This document shows positions 6,703-14,847 of a stretch of 20,682 nucleotides of DNA, piece after piece. Position numbers and translations under genes: made by a program. Source of the stretch: CAZHRJ01 sp964534765. GTDB taxonomy: Bacteria; Lindowbacteria; 2-12-FULL-62-27. Position 1 is the first letter of the stretch; the number at the start of each line of letters is the position of its first letter. The notes beneath the pieces are model-generated. The model was not told where the DNA came from and did not search any database. It saw nothing but the letters and a program-made list of their open reading frames with translations. Where the stretch lies: positions 1-20,682 of the forward strand of contig CAZHRJ010000043.1 in the NCBI GenBank assembly GCA_964534765.1, in the 5' to 3' direction.

Positions 6703-8658
6703 ATGGCGCGTTTGCTTGATTCGATTCACACGCCTCTGGAGCTGAGAAAACTTTCTAAAGAACAATTGCCGCTCCTTGCCCGGGAGGTCCGGGACTGGAT
6801 CATTGAAACCGTGGCCGATAAAGGCGGCCACCTCGGCGGGGGACTGGGCGTGACCGACCTGGCCATCGCCCTGCACTACTGCCTCGACACGCCCAACGAT
6901 TTCCTCGTCTGGGATGTCGGCCATCAGGTCCAGCCGCACAAAGTCCTCACCGGCCGAAAAGACGCGTTTCGGAAAACGTTCCGGGAATACAAGGGCATCA
7001 GCGGGCTCGTCAACGCATCCGAAAGCCCCTACGATCCCTTCACCACGGGCCATGGCGGCCCGTCCATATCCGCCGCTCTCGGCGTGGCGGTCGCCAGACG
7101 CCTGAAAAACAAAAAGTCCCGGGTCGTCGCCGTCATCGGCGACACTTCGATCGCCAGCGGCATGGCATTCGAGGCCCTCAACCACGCGGGTCACCTTCAG
7201 GACAACATCGTCGTCATCCTCAATGACAATAAAATGAGCATCTCGCCGTCCGTCGGCGCGCTCTCCAAGTATCTCAGCAGGGTCCTCTCCGATCCACGGT
7301 TCAATCACCTCCGGAATGAAATCGAAAAATTGGTCCGAAGCGTCCCGAAAATCGGCGAGGAGATGCTGAAGAAACTCAAACACGTCGAAGAAAGCGTCCG
7401 GCATCTGCTCGTGCCCGGCCGGCTCTTTGAGGACCTCGGCTTTCGGTATGTGGGGCCGCTCGATGGTCACAACGTCCTCGAATTGGTCGATATCCTCCCC
7501 AACATTTTTAAAATGCAGGGCCCGGTCTTGGTCCATGTCCTCACTCAGAAGGGCAAGGGTATGGACATGGCCGAAAAAGATCCCGTCCGCTGGCATGCAT
7601 CCACTCCATTCGATGTCCGGACCGGCGAACTCAAAAAAAAGTCGGCGGAAACGTCATACACAAAGATTTTCGGCCAGACCATCTGCCGCTTGGCCGATTC
7701 CAATCCGCTCATCACCGCCGTTACCGGCGGCATGCCGGAAGGGACCGGTCTTTTGGCTTTCGGAGAAAAATTTCCGGCGAGGTTCTTCGATGTCGGCATA
7801 TCGGAGGAACATGCGGTTACGGTATGCGCCGGCATGGCATTCGAAGGGATGCGGCCAGTCGCCGCCATCTATTCCACGTTCCTCCAGAGAGCCTTTGACC
7901 AGATCATTCACGATGTCGCCCTCCAGAACCTGCCGGTCATGTTCTGCATCGATCGCGCCGGTCTCGTGGGGGAGGATGGCCCAACCCATCATGGCGTGTT
8001 CGACCTGTCCTATCTGCGTAAAATCCCCAACTTGGTCCTCATGGCCCCGCGCGATGGAAAAGAATTGGAGGCCATGATCGCGTTCATGGTCGCCTGCACC
8101 GATCATCCAACCGCCGTCCGGTATCCCCGCGGCGCCGTCGCCGAATCGGTTTATCCCGCACTGGCTGACCTCCCGCGTTCGGCAATCGAACTCGGCAGGG
8201 GCGAGCGTCTCCGCGCGGGAGACGACATCTGCTTCGTCGCGGTCGGCAGCATGGTCGGCCCCGCTCTGGAGGCCGCGCGCCTTCTGGAATCGGACGGCAT
8301 TTCCTCGTCCGTCATCAACGCCCGATTCGTCAAACCTCTCGATGAATCCTTGATCCTTCGCGAAGCCCGCAACGCCCGATTGGTAGTGACCGTGGAGGAA
8401 GGGTCCCTGCCCGGAGGATTTGGATCTGCTGTGCTCGAATTGCTGGCGAAAAACGGCGTCGACGTCGGACACGCCCTGACGCTTGGCATCCCGGACCGGT
8501 TTATCGAAGCCGGCAGCCTGAGTATCCTCCTCGATCTGATCGGCCTCACGCCAAATAAAATTGCGCAGTCCGCCAATTCCGCATTCCGCCGTCTTGCCTC
8601 ATCGCCCGCCCAGGTCGATCCGCTCAATCCGGTTGCAATGGCATCGGAAAAAAGCTAA
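6703..8658 (+). CDS. dxs: 1-Deoxy-D-xylulose-5-phosphate synthase, divergent
   Basis: The enzyme condenses pyruvate and glyceraldehyde-3-phosphate with thiamine diphosphate, the first step of the MEP isoprenoid pathway, in the cytoplasm. The 651-residue length and whole-protein pattern fit DXS: HLGGGLGVTDLAIALHY, WDVGHQVQPHKVLTGR, MAFEALNHAG with NDNKMSIS (Asn174-Asn176), LFEDLGFRYVGPLDGHN, the catalytic SEEHAV (Glu about 368), and DRAGLVGEDGPTHHGVFDLSYLR. Two motifs deviate from the enzyme I know best: the ThDP/Mg motif is GDT (146-148) rather than GDG, and the usual GHSSTS is GHGGPS (from about 116). ATG 6703 was chosen over GTG 6694 because AAGG lies 8 nt upstream. The downstream envelope-transport genes follow within 3 nt, suggesting co-transcription. 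Confidence 0.9.
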   Translation: MARLLDSIHTPLELRKLSKEQLPLLAREVRDWIIETVADKGGHLGGGLGVTDLAIALHYCLDTPNDFLVWDVGHQVQPHKVLTGRKDAFRKTFREYKGISGLVNASESPYDPFTTGHGGPSISAALGVAVARRLKNKKSRVVAVIGDTSIASGMAFEALNHAGHLQDNIVVILNDNKMSISPSVGALSKYLSRVLSDPRFNHLRNEIEKLVRSVPKIGEEMLKKLKHVEESVRHLLVPGRLFEDLGFRYVGPLDGHNVLELVDILPNIFKMQGPVLVHVLTQKGKGMDMAEKDPVRWHASTPFDVRTGELKKKSAETSYTKIFGQTICRLADSNPLITAVTGGMPEGTGLLAFGEKFPARFFDVGISEEHAVTVCAGMAFEGMRPVAAIYSTFLQRAFDQIIHDVALQNLPVMFCIDRAGLVGEDGPTHHGVFDLSYLRKIPNLVLMAPRDGKELEAMIAFMVACTDHPTAVRYPRGAVAESVYPALADLPRSAIELGRGERLRAGDDICFVAVGSMVGPALEAARLLESDGISSSVINARFVKPLDESLILREARNARLVVTVEEGSLPGGFGSAVLELLAKNGVDVGHALTLGIPDRFIEAGSLSILLDLIGLTPNKIAQSANSAFRRLASSPAQVDPLNPVAMASEKS

Positions 8659-8660
8659 AT

Positions 8661-9539
8661 ATGCCCCTTATGAAGCTGGCTTCTGGAGTGCTCATCCTTT
8701 CTCTGGCAATCTCACCGGCCTGGGGCGCCGATAAGGCCGCTCCCGCCGAACCCGTTCAGCCGCCCGCGGCTAAAGCGCAGGCGGCCAAACCCAAATCGGC
8801 CGATTCCCTCACGGGCCGGCAGATAGTGGACAAAGCCAAGGAATTGCAGGAATCCCCGTCGGAATTCGAGGCCCAGACCATGACCCTCATCGATAAAGCC
8901 GGCAGCAAGGAGGTCCGGACCGTCCGGCGGTTCGCGCGCAAGGAAGCGGGCGACCGGTACAAGTATCTGGTCGTTTTTCTGACCCCGCCAGGTGTCAAGG
9001 GCGTCGCGCTTCTGACCTGGCAGAACCCGGGTGGCGAGGACGACCAGTGGCTGTATATGCCTGCTTTCAAGAATCTCAAACGGGTCGCCAAGGGCAGCAA
9101 GAAAAATTATTTCATGAGCACCGATTTCACCTATGAGGACCTCGTGTCGGAGGACCGTGACAAATTCCGCTACACGCGGCTCGCGGACGACGCCGGGGAT
9201 GGTTCGGATGCTTACGTCGTCGAGGTCGTCCCGACCGATACCGTGGTCGCGGAGGAAAGCGGGTACAAGCGACGCGTCGTATGGATCCGCAAAGACACCT
9301 TTATGGCCGTCCGGACGGAATACTATGACAAGCATGACAGGCTGATCAAACGCCAGACCGTCGGCGATCTCGTCAATGTCTCAGGGTCGGTTTGGCGGGG
9401 AAAATCCACCATCATGGATAACTTCCAGGAAAAACATAAAACCGAAATCCTCATCGAAGACCGGTCACTCGATCCCAAAGACGTCCCGGAAGAAAATTTC
9501 CAGCACCGGTACATCACCTCCGGCAAACACACGCGCTGA
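8661..9539 (+). CDS. Periplasmic LolA-fold outer-membrane lipoprotein-sorting protein
   Basis: The 292-residue precursor has a signal peptide (MKLASGVLILSLAISPAWGA, cleavage near residue 23) followed by a Pro/Ala/Lys-rich linker. The mature part shows the signature of the PF17131-type outer-membrane lipoprotein-sorting family: LVVFLTPPGVKGVALLTW, DDQWLYMPAFKNLKRVAKGSKKNYFMSTDFTYEDL, and a C-terminal region ending EENFQHRYI. Proteins of this family are LolA-like half-barrels thought to carry lipidated or lipid cargo across the periplasm and commonly sit beside RND/MMPL exporters, as here. It begins 2 nt after the dxs stop; ATG 8670 is an alternative start that places the charged residue closer to the N-terminus. 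The cargo is unknown; the dxs neighbour hints at an isoprenoid lipid. Confidence 0.85.
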   Translation: MPLMKLASGVLILSLAISPAWGADKAAPAEPVQPPAAKAQAAKPKSADSLTGRQIVDKAKELQESPSEFEAQTMTLIDKAGSKEVRTVRRFARKEAGDRYKYLVVFLTPPGVKGVALLTWQNPGGEDDQWLYMPAFKNLKRVAKGSKKNYFMSTDFTYEDLVSEDRDKFRYTRLADDAGDGSDAYVVEVVPTDTVVAEESGYKRRVVWIRKDTFMAVRTEYYDKHDRLIKRQTVGDLVNVSGSVWRGKSTIMDNFQEKHKTEILIEDRSLDPKDVPEENFQHRYITSGKHTR

Positions 9540-9584
9540 TCCGGCGGCTCTGAAGCTGAACTCGCGCATGGCCGCCGCCGGATC
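9538..9584 (+). other. Inverted repeat between the LolA-like gene and the RND gene
   Basis: Arms GATCCGGCGGC (9538-9548) and GCCGCCGGATC (9574-9584) are perfect 11-bp reverse complements around a 25-nt loop. The left arm overlaps the stop codon of the LolA-like gene, and the right arm ends 12 nt before the exporter ATG. No U-run follows, so it is more likely a processing or translation-tuning hairpin than a terminator. Confidence 0.55.
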
Positions 9585-9596
9585 CCCCTGACACAC

Positions 9597-12329
9597 ATGG
9601 TCGAAAAAATCCTTACCTTCGGCGCCCGGCACCGCATCATCTCCGTCCTGCTTCTGGCCATCCTCAGTTTCATCGGCATGACCGGCGCCGAACGGCTCCA
9701 GATCGACACGAGCTACGACAGCCTGATGTCCGGCAGCGACCCTCAGCGCGACGCCTACCACCAGACCGTCCAGACATTCGGGTCCGACAATACCACCATC
9801 ATCTATTTCCGGGATCCCGATCTCTTCACCAGGGATAAACTCCATAAAATCGAAAACCTTACACTCGCTCTCTCCGAACTAAAAGCGGTTGAACGGGTCG
9901 AAAGCGTCTTCAGCGTCATCCACGTCCGGAATATGGACGGCGCTATTGAGATCAAACCGCTCCTCGAGGTCGCGCCAAGAACGGATGCCGAGGCCAAGGC
10001 CGCCCTGGCGGCGGCTCTCACCAACCCCCTCCTCGTCGGCAATCTGGTGTCCCCGGACGGCACGGTTATCGCCGTAAACGTCACCATCCAGCGCGATTTC
10101 GAGGACAAACGCTTTAACACCGAATTCACCCATACCATCGAGTCCATGATCCATCCCTTAAGAGGCGCATTCCAGGAAATATTCCAGGTGGGTCCACCCA
10201 GGGTCAACTCCGAAATCCAGCGCGCCATGTTCCATGATCTGCAGACCGTCACGCCGCTTGCCGTCGCCGTCCTCATCACCGTTATCATCATCTCTCTCCA
10301 AAACGTCACCGCCGCCGTCATCCCGCTCGTCACGGCCGGGCTGACCATCCTCTGGACGCTCGGGTTCATGGGGTTCATGGGATATCCGCTCACACTCCTG
10401 ACCTGCATCGTCCCTTCGCTGGTCATCGTGATCGGTTCGAATGAGGATACCCACATGATCGCGTCTTACCTTTCCGGCGTCCATGCGGAAAAGGGCGATC
10501 GCATGAAGGCCATCGAGTTTATGGCCAAGACGGTCGGCCTGCCGATTTTTATCACCACCCTCACCACGGTCCTCGGGTTCGCCGCCAATGCTTATTACGA
10601 CATCATCCTCATCCGGCAATTCGCCATCGTCTCCACCTTCGCCATGTCCTCCAATCTCATCGCTACCCTCCTGGCTTTGCCGGCCATCCTCCGGATTCAC
10701 GGACCCCGCAAGTCACGGGTCGTCGATTCGATCGAGGGTGAACCACGGGGATTTTTCGCGTGGATCATCCGGCTCTGCTGGGCCGTCACCAGCCGTCATC
10801 GCCGGGCGGTTACGGTGTCGGTCATCCTCTTTGCGATTGCCATGGGGTATTACTCCTTCAAGGTCCAGGTGAATAACGATCCGCTGTCCTATTTTCGCAA
10901 GGATTCCGCGCTCGTCAAACAGAGCCAGATCCTTCATCGCGACCTCTCCGGAATGCAGATTTTTTATATCACCCTCGAAGGCGCCCTGCCGGGAACATTC
11001 TGCGAAGCACCCAATGTCCTGGCTATCGAAAAGGTCCAGAAGTACTTAAATGGACTGGGTCTCTTTGATAAAACCATCTCGATTGCCGATCACATTTCTT
11101 TTGTCCACAGGGAAATGAATGACGGAAAACCCTCGTTTTACATGGTCCCCTCCGAGGAAGGATCCATCTGGCAGTATGTCATGCTCTTTCAGCGCTCGGA
11201 CCTTGCACCCTACATCTCGGCCGATCACCGCCAGGCCAATATCATCGTCCGGCACAACATCTCATCGTCCCTCGATCTTAACCGCGTCACGCGCCTGCTG
11301 AATAAAGACATCCCGCCGATGCTGGGCGATGGAATCTCTTTTCGCGTCACCGGCGAAAATCTCCTCATTAACTCCGCCGCCGAATCCCTCTTCGTCGATC
11401 AGGTCCAGTCACTCTTCGTCCTCATCGCCGTCATCTTCGTCATCATGGCGCTCCTCTTTACCTCCACCCGCGCCGGCCTCATCTCGCTTATCCCGAACAC
11501 CATCCCGGCATTCGCCACCTTCGGCATCATGGGTTTCCTCGGTATTCCGCTTAACCCCGGCACCGCAACCGTCGCCATGATCGCACTCGGTATCGCTGTC
11601 GATAACACCGTCCATTTCATGTCCGCTTTCAATCACAAAATGCGCGAGTGCGGCGTCGAAACCGAGGCTCAGTATAAAACTCTCCAGCATGAGACCCTCC
11701 CGGTCATTTCGAGTTCCCTGGCGCTGGCCGGCGGGTTTCTCATTTATCTGACCTCCGACTTTTCCATCCTCGTCGAGTTCGGGCTTCTGTCCGCCACGAC
11801 CATGTTCATCGCCATGATCGGTGACCTCCTGGTGACACCGATGCTCCTGACCAAAATCCGGGTCATCGGCATCTGGGAAATTGTCGCGATCCAGCCCGGG
11901 CCGGAGGTTTTGACCAAAAGCCCGCTCTTTCGCGATATGAGCCCCTTTCAAATTAAAAAGGCCATTCTCCTCACTCGCATCGTCGATATCCCACAGGACA
12001 CGGTGATTTTTGAGCAGGGTAAACTCGAGGCCGCCATGTATCTGGTCCTGAAAGGCAAGGTCTCGGTCGTGCGGCGGGATTCAAACGGAGAAAGCCACAC
12101 GCTCGCCGAACTCGGGCCCGGAGAGGTTTTTGGAGAGGTCGGATTCACCCACGAATATGAGCGCACCGCTACGTGCAAGACGTTGGCCCCCTGTCAGCTC
12201 CTGCGGTTTGACTATGAAAGTTTGAACAAAGCCCTCGGGTCGCATCCAAAAATCTCAGCCAAAATGAATCTCAACATCAGCCGCATTCTCGCCCATCGGC
12301 TCGCGTCCACCTACAAACGAATTGCCTGA
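9597..12329 (+). CDS. RND/MMPL-family exporter with C-terminal cyclic-nucleotide-binding domain
   Basis: This 910-residue inner-membrane transporter has the duplicated RND/MMPL layout: TM1 about 10-30, a periplasmic domain, five helices about 215-370 (with the NEDTHM motif near 280), TM7 about 400-420, a second periplasmic domain, and five helices about 600-760 carrying AVDNTVHFM. It resembles lipid-exporting MMPL/HpnN-like pumps rather than drug pumps. Residues about 770-910 add a cyclic-nucleotide-binding fold: FEQGKLEAAMYLVLKGKVSVV, GPGEVFGE (Glu 847) and YERTAT (Arg 856), so the phosphate-binding Glu and Arg appear intact. This fusion implies direct control of export by a nucleotide, which is inference. 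ATG 9597 has no evident Shine-Dalgarno site. The next gene overlaps its end by 8 nt, supporting one operon with the LolA-like and barrel proteins. Confidence 0.88.
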   Translation: MVEKILTFGARHRIISVLLLAILSFIGMTGAERLQIDTSYDSLMSGSDPQRDAYHQTVQTFGSDNTTIIYFRDPDLFTRDKLHKIENLTLALSELKAVERVESVFSVIHVRNMDGAIEIKPLLEVAPRTDAEAKAALAAALTNPLLVGNLVSPDGTVIAVNVTIQRDFEDKRFNTEFTHTIESMIHPLRGAFQEIFQVGPPRVNSEIQRAMFHDLQTVTPLAVAVLITVIIISLQNVTAAVIPLVTAGLTILWTLGFMGFMGYPLTLLTCIVPSLVIVIGSNEDTHMIASYLSGVHAEKGDRMKAIEFMAKTVGLPIFITTLTTVLGFAANAYYDIILIRQFAIVSTFAMSSNLIATLLALPAILRIHGPRKSRVVDSIEGEPRGFFAWIIRLCWAVTSRHRRAVTVSVILFAIAMGYYSFKVQVNNDPLSYFRKDSALVKQSQILHRDLSGMQIFYITLEGALPGTFCEAPNVLAIEKVQKYLNGLGLFDKTISIADHISFVHREMNDGKPSFYMVPSEEGSIWQYVMLFQRSDLAPYISADHRQANIIVRHNISSSLDLNRVTRLLNKDIPPMLGDGISFRVTGENLLINSAAESLFVDQVQSLFVLIAVIFVIMALLFTSTRAGLISLIPNTIPAFATFGIMGFLGIPLNPGTATVAMIALGIAVDNTVHFMSAFNHKMRECGVETEAQYKTLQHETLPVISSSLALAGGFLIYLTSDFSILVEFGLLSATTMFIAMIGDLLVTPMLLTKIRVIGIWEIVAIQPGPEVLTKSPLFRDMSPFQIKKAILLTRIVDIPQDTVIFEQGKLEAAMYLVLKGKVSVVRRDSNGESHTLAELGPGEVFGEVGFTHEYERTATCKTLAPCQLLRFDYESLNKALGSHPKISAKMNLNISRILAHRLASTYKRIA

Positions 12330-13701
12330 CCGCCCTCCACGATCTCTGTCGCCACCGTGGCGCGCCGCGGCTCTGATCGGTTCCCTGTTCCTTGCCGTCG
12401 CCCCCGCAAGGGCCGGCAAGATCGCTTCTGTCTTCTCTGAATTCCGCCAGAACGCCGCCACTGAAATTCAGGGCTACCCCGCGATTTACCGGTGGGATCC
12501 CAAAGAGGCACCGGACACTCCGGCCGAGGGACCGATTGAAGACCAGTCCAACGGGATGTTTCTGGATATTGGGATCCAGTCGGAAGGATGGTTGTCCAAG
12601 GAGGAAGTCATCAAGTTCGACTTCTATTACCTGCCGACCACGTCCAATTCGGGAATGAAGGGGTACATTGGAAGTCTCGGAGACCATCGTCGGACCCTTC
12701 CCTATTTCGGGTTCCGGGAACTCTATTTCAAACAGTTCTCCAAATCGATGGAAATAACCATCGGCAAGGCGCCCATCTCCATGGCCTCGTCGACTCTGTA
12801 TACCCCAGCCGACATGGTCCATGTCTTCGGATCGGGCGACCCGGTTGAAATACAGAAATTCGGGGTCTGGCAGTACAGCATCGACCTCTTCGTTAAAGAC
12901 GACGCGCTCAAATTCGCGATTCTCCCCTTTAACGAAAGCCCCAAACTTCCGGGCAGACAATCGCGATGGCTGGGCGGAAGTGGTGATCCGGAATTCACGC
13001 AGTTGCCCGATACGGTCTCATCCGGCGGCCTTTCCGAACGATTCTACCCGACCCGGCCGCGCTACACCGGGTACTTGATGAAATACTCCGCCATCCGCGA
13101 ATCCGGCGATTACCTTTTTTCGATTTACACAGGCGTTTCGCCGTACCCGGCGATCGCCCGCGCGACGGCGGACACGGCGTTGTTTAAAATTCCCATCAGA
13201 TCCATGATCCTCACCGCCGGCCGGTCCTGGACTAAGGGCGCTTGGGAATATCACATGGAGGGCGCTTATCAGAATTCCTATGAATCCCGTGACCAGGATT
13301 TCGTCCGGTTCGTCTACGGCCTGACAGTTCGTGAATCCAAACTCGCCAACCGCATCGGCTTGGAGGAGATTCGGCCCACGTTCGAGTACGGCGGCGAGGC
13401 CATTCTCCGGGGACAGACCAACAGCGACATGGCGGCGACGTCCAAATACGCGCGCCCTTTCAGAAACACGCTCTTTTCCAGAATCGAACTGGTCCTGGAC
13501 TCCACCTTTAAAATCGTTATCAACGACATCTACAATTTCACCGAAAATGACAAGTTCTTTTCTTTCGGCGTCGAGTCCGCTCCCAACGACAATCTCACCC
13601 TCAGCGCTGACTTCCATTACTTCGAAGGTCCGGCCCAGACCTATTTCGGCCGCTGGGACCGCAACGACCGGTTCCAGTTTCGGTTCAGTTACAAACTCTA
13701 G
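12322..13701 (+). CDS. Outer-membrane beta-barrel protein, DUF1302-like
   Basis: The 459-residue precursor begins with a Sec signal peptide (ALIGSLFLAVAPARA, cleavage near residue 31). The mature protein is rich in alternating aromatic/polar strands such as VIKFDFYYLP, ELYFKQFSKSMEITIGKAPIS, AILPFNESPKLPG, FKIVINDIYNF and the C-terminal FQFRFSYKL. It resembles DUF1302-type porin-like barrels, including a TPADMV segment. The protein ends in Leu rather than the classical Phe. The TTG at 12322 overlaps the exporter stop by 8 nt; no better start precedes the signal peptide. As the last gene of the dxs/LolA-like/RND set, it is the likely outer-membrane exit or acceptor for the exported lipid. The barrel call is firm; the exact family is less so. 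Confidence 0.75.
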   Translation: MPDRPPRSLSPPWRAAALIGSLFLAVAPARAGKIASVFSEFRQNAATEIQGYPAIYRWDPKEAPDTPAEGPIEDQSNGMFLDIGIQSEGWLSKEEVIKFDFYYLPTTSNSGMKGYIGSLGDHRRTLPYFGFRELYFKQFSKSMEITIGKAPISMASSTLYTPADMVHVFGSGDPVEIQKFGVWQYSIDLFVKDDALKFAILPFNESPKLPGRQSRWLGGSGDPEFTQLPDTVSSGGLSERFYPTRPRYTGYLMKYSAIRESGDYLFSIYTGVSPYPAIARATADTALFKIPIRSMILTAGRSWTKGAWEYHMEGAYQNSYESRDQDFVRFVYGLTVRESKLANRIGLEEIRPTFEYGGEAILRGQTNSDMAATSKYARPFRNTLFSRIELVLDSTFKIVINDIYNFTENDKFFSFGVESAPNDNLTLSADFHYFEGPAQTYFGRWDRNDRFQFRFSYKL

Positions 13702-13753
13702 AGTCTGAGCCGTCGATCCCCTTCGCAGGGTGACAAACCTGTTACCACAGACT
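13702..13753 (+). other. Nested hairpin at the end of the export operon
   Basis: Immediately after the stop codon, AGTCTG (13702-13707) pairs with CAGACT (13748-13753). Inside it, GGTGACA (13729-13735) pairs with TGTTACC (13740-13746) across a 4-nt loop, with one G-U pair. There is no U-tract, so it is a possible 3'-end stabilising structure rather than a standard intrinsic terminator. Confidence 0.35.
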
Positions 13754-14088
13754 GAGGTCAATGGTTCCCGACACAACATCCACCCCTGGGCTTGACGATC
13801 GACGGTTGCTGGGTTACACAGGAATCAGGAATTCAAAATATATCTGGGGTGATCGTCAGGTCCTCGTTGTCATTGAGCCACAAATCACCGAACGGGATTT
13901 CGTCGTCGATCGCCGGCGGGCAGGCCCCCTCCTGTCACTCGACTGGAGCTTCGGCTTCTTCTAGAGATACAGGGGGTGAGGGAAGCCACACGCCGCCGAC
14001 CGCGGAAAGCCCACTTGGCACACTTGGTTCAATACTCGATTTCCTACGACACCCCGGATTTACTTGATCGCGCAAGGGGGGTCACCGA
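13754..14088 (+). other. Spacer without a convincing gene
   Basis: About 335 bases between the barrel gene and the thioredoxin-like gene. A 67-codon plus-strand frame (13761-13964) exists but has no ribosome site and no recognisable features. I see no tRNA or intrinsic terminator. At its right end AAGGGGGG (14073-14080) serves the TTG start of the next gene. Confidence 0.45.
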
Positions 14089-14769
14089 TTGGCTGAGGCG
14101 GATGATATTCCGGTTTTGACCACAAATGAATTTCGCGAACTGGTCATTGAATCCTCCCGACCGGTGCTGGTCTATTGCTATTTGAAGGATTCCGGGCTCT
14201 GCAGCATCAAATTCGAGGAATTCAAACGCATCGCGCATAAACTCGCCGAACGCGTCAAAGCCTTCCGGCTTGATATCGGCCGCAGCAAAGACCTGGCGTT
14301 TGAGTATCGCGTTCTCAACGTGCCGGCGGTGTTGTATTTTAATCAGGGTGAAGTCACCGAGCGATGGTCCAATATCAATCTCCAGGACAGCGTCGAGGCG
14401 CTGATTGAAAAAACCATGGGCGGCAAGTTCGATCGCCTGCCGGCCGGCATTGTCCATGTCACGGAATCCAACTTTAAACAGTGGAGTTCGGATCACCGCG
14501 TCGTCACCATCCTCAATTTCTGGAAAGGCGACCATGAACCCAGCTGGATGCTCCTCGCCGATTTTAAAGAACTCGCCGATAAATACAAAGATAAAATCCG
14601 GTTCGCCGTCTGTAATTTCGATGAGTCCCGGGACCTCGCCACTCAGTTCCGCGTCTCCAACGTCCCCACCATGATCTTCTTGAAACGCGGCGAACCCGCG
14701 GATCGGCTCATCGGAATCCAGAGCCGATACGCTGTCGAACGGATCATTCGGACTGTGACCGAGGAATAG
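14089..14769 (+). CDS. Tandem thioredoxin-fold protein lacking CXXC motifs
   Basis: The 226-residue protein contains two thioredoxin-like domains. Domain 1 (about 8-112) has SGLC (35-38) at the CGPC position, so one Cys remains; domain 2 (about 118-226) has HEPS (149-152) there, with none. Both keep the cis-proline loop (NVPAVLYF, Pro79; NVPTMIFL, Pro193). Dithiol chemistry therefore looks lost, which suggests a binding, chaperone or scaffold role. No signal peptide is seen, so a cytoplasmic site is likely. The TTG start follows AAGGGGGG at 8 nt spacing. It lies about 80 nt upstream of rarA in the same direction; a functional link is not evident. Confidence 0.8.
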   Translation: MAEADDIPVLTTNEFRELVIESSRPVLVYCYLKDSGLCSIKFEEFKRIAHKLAERVKAFRLDIGRSKDLAFEYRVLNVPAVLYFNQGEVTERWSNINLQDSVEALIEKTMGGKFDRLPAGIVHVTESNFKQWSSDHRVVTILNFWKGDHEPSWMLLADFKELADKYKDKIRFAVCNFDESRDLATQFRVSNVPTMIFLKRGEPADRLIGIQSRYAVERIIRTVTEE

Positions 14770-14847
14770 ATCCTGTTCCTAATCCTCATTCGTCCTGATT
14801 CGATCTGATCCGGTAGTCTCCCACATGGATGGGTTGTTCTCCAATCC

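Noticed and set aside
10362..10381. Tandem GGGTTCATGG repeat in the exporter gene
   Set aside because: It encodes FMGFMG within a membrane helix and is a normal local codon repetition.
13702..13753. Intrinsic terminator after the barrel gene
   Set aside because: A stem exists, but no T-run follows, so only a hairpin is reported.
14021..14060. GGTTCAA-like string that recalls a tRNA T-loop
   Set aside because: No acceptor stem, anticodon arm or CCA-proximal pairing can be built around it.
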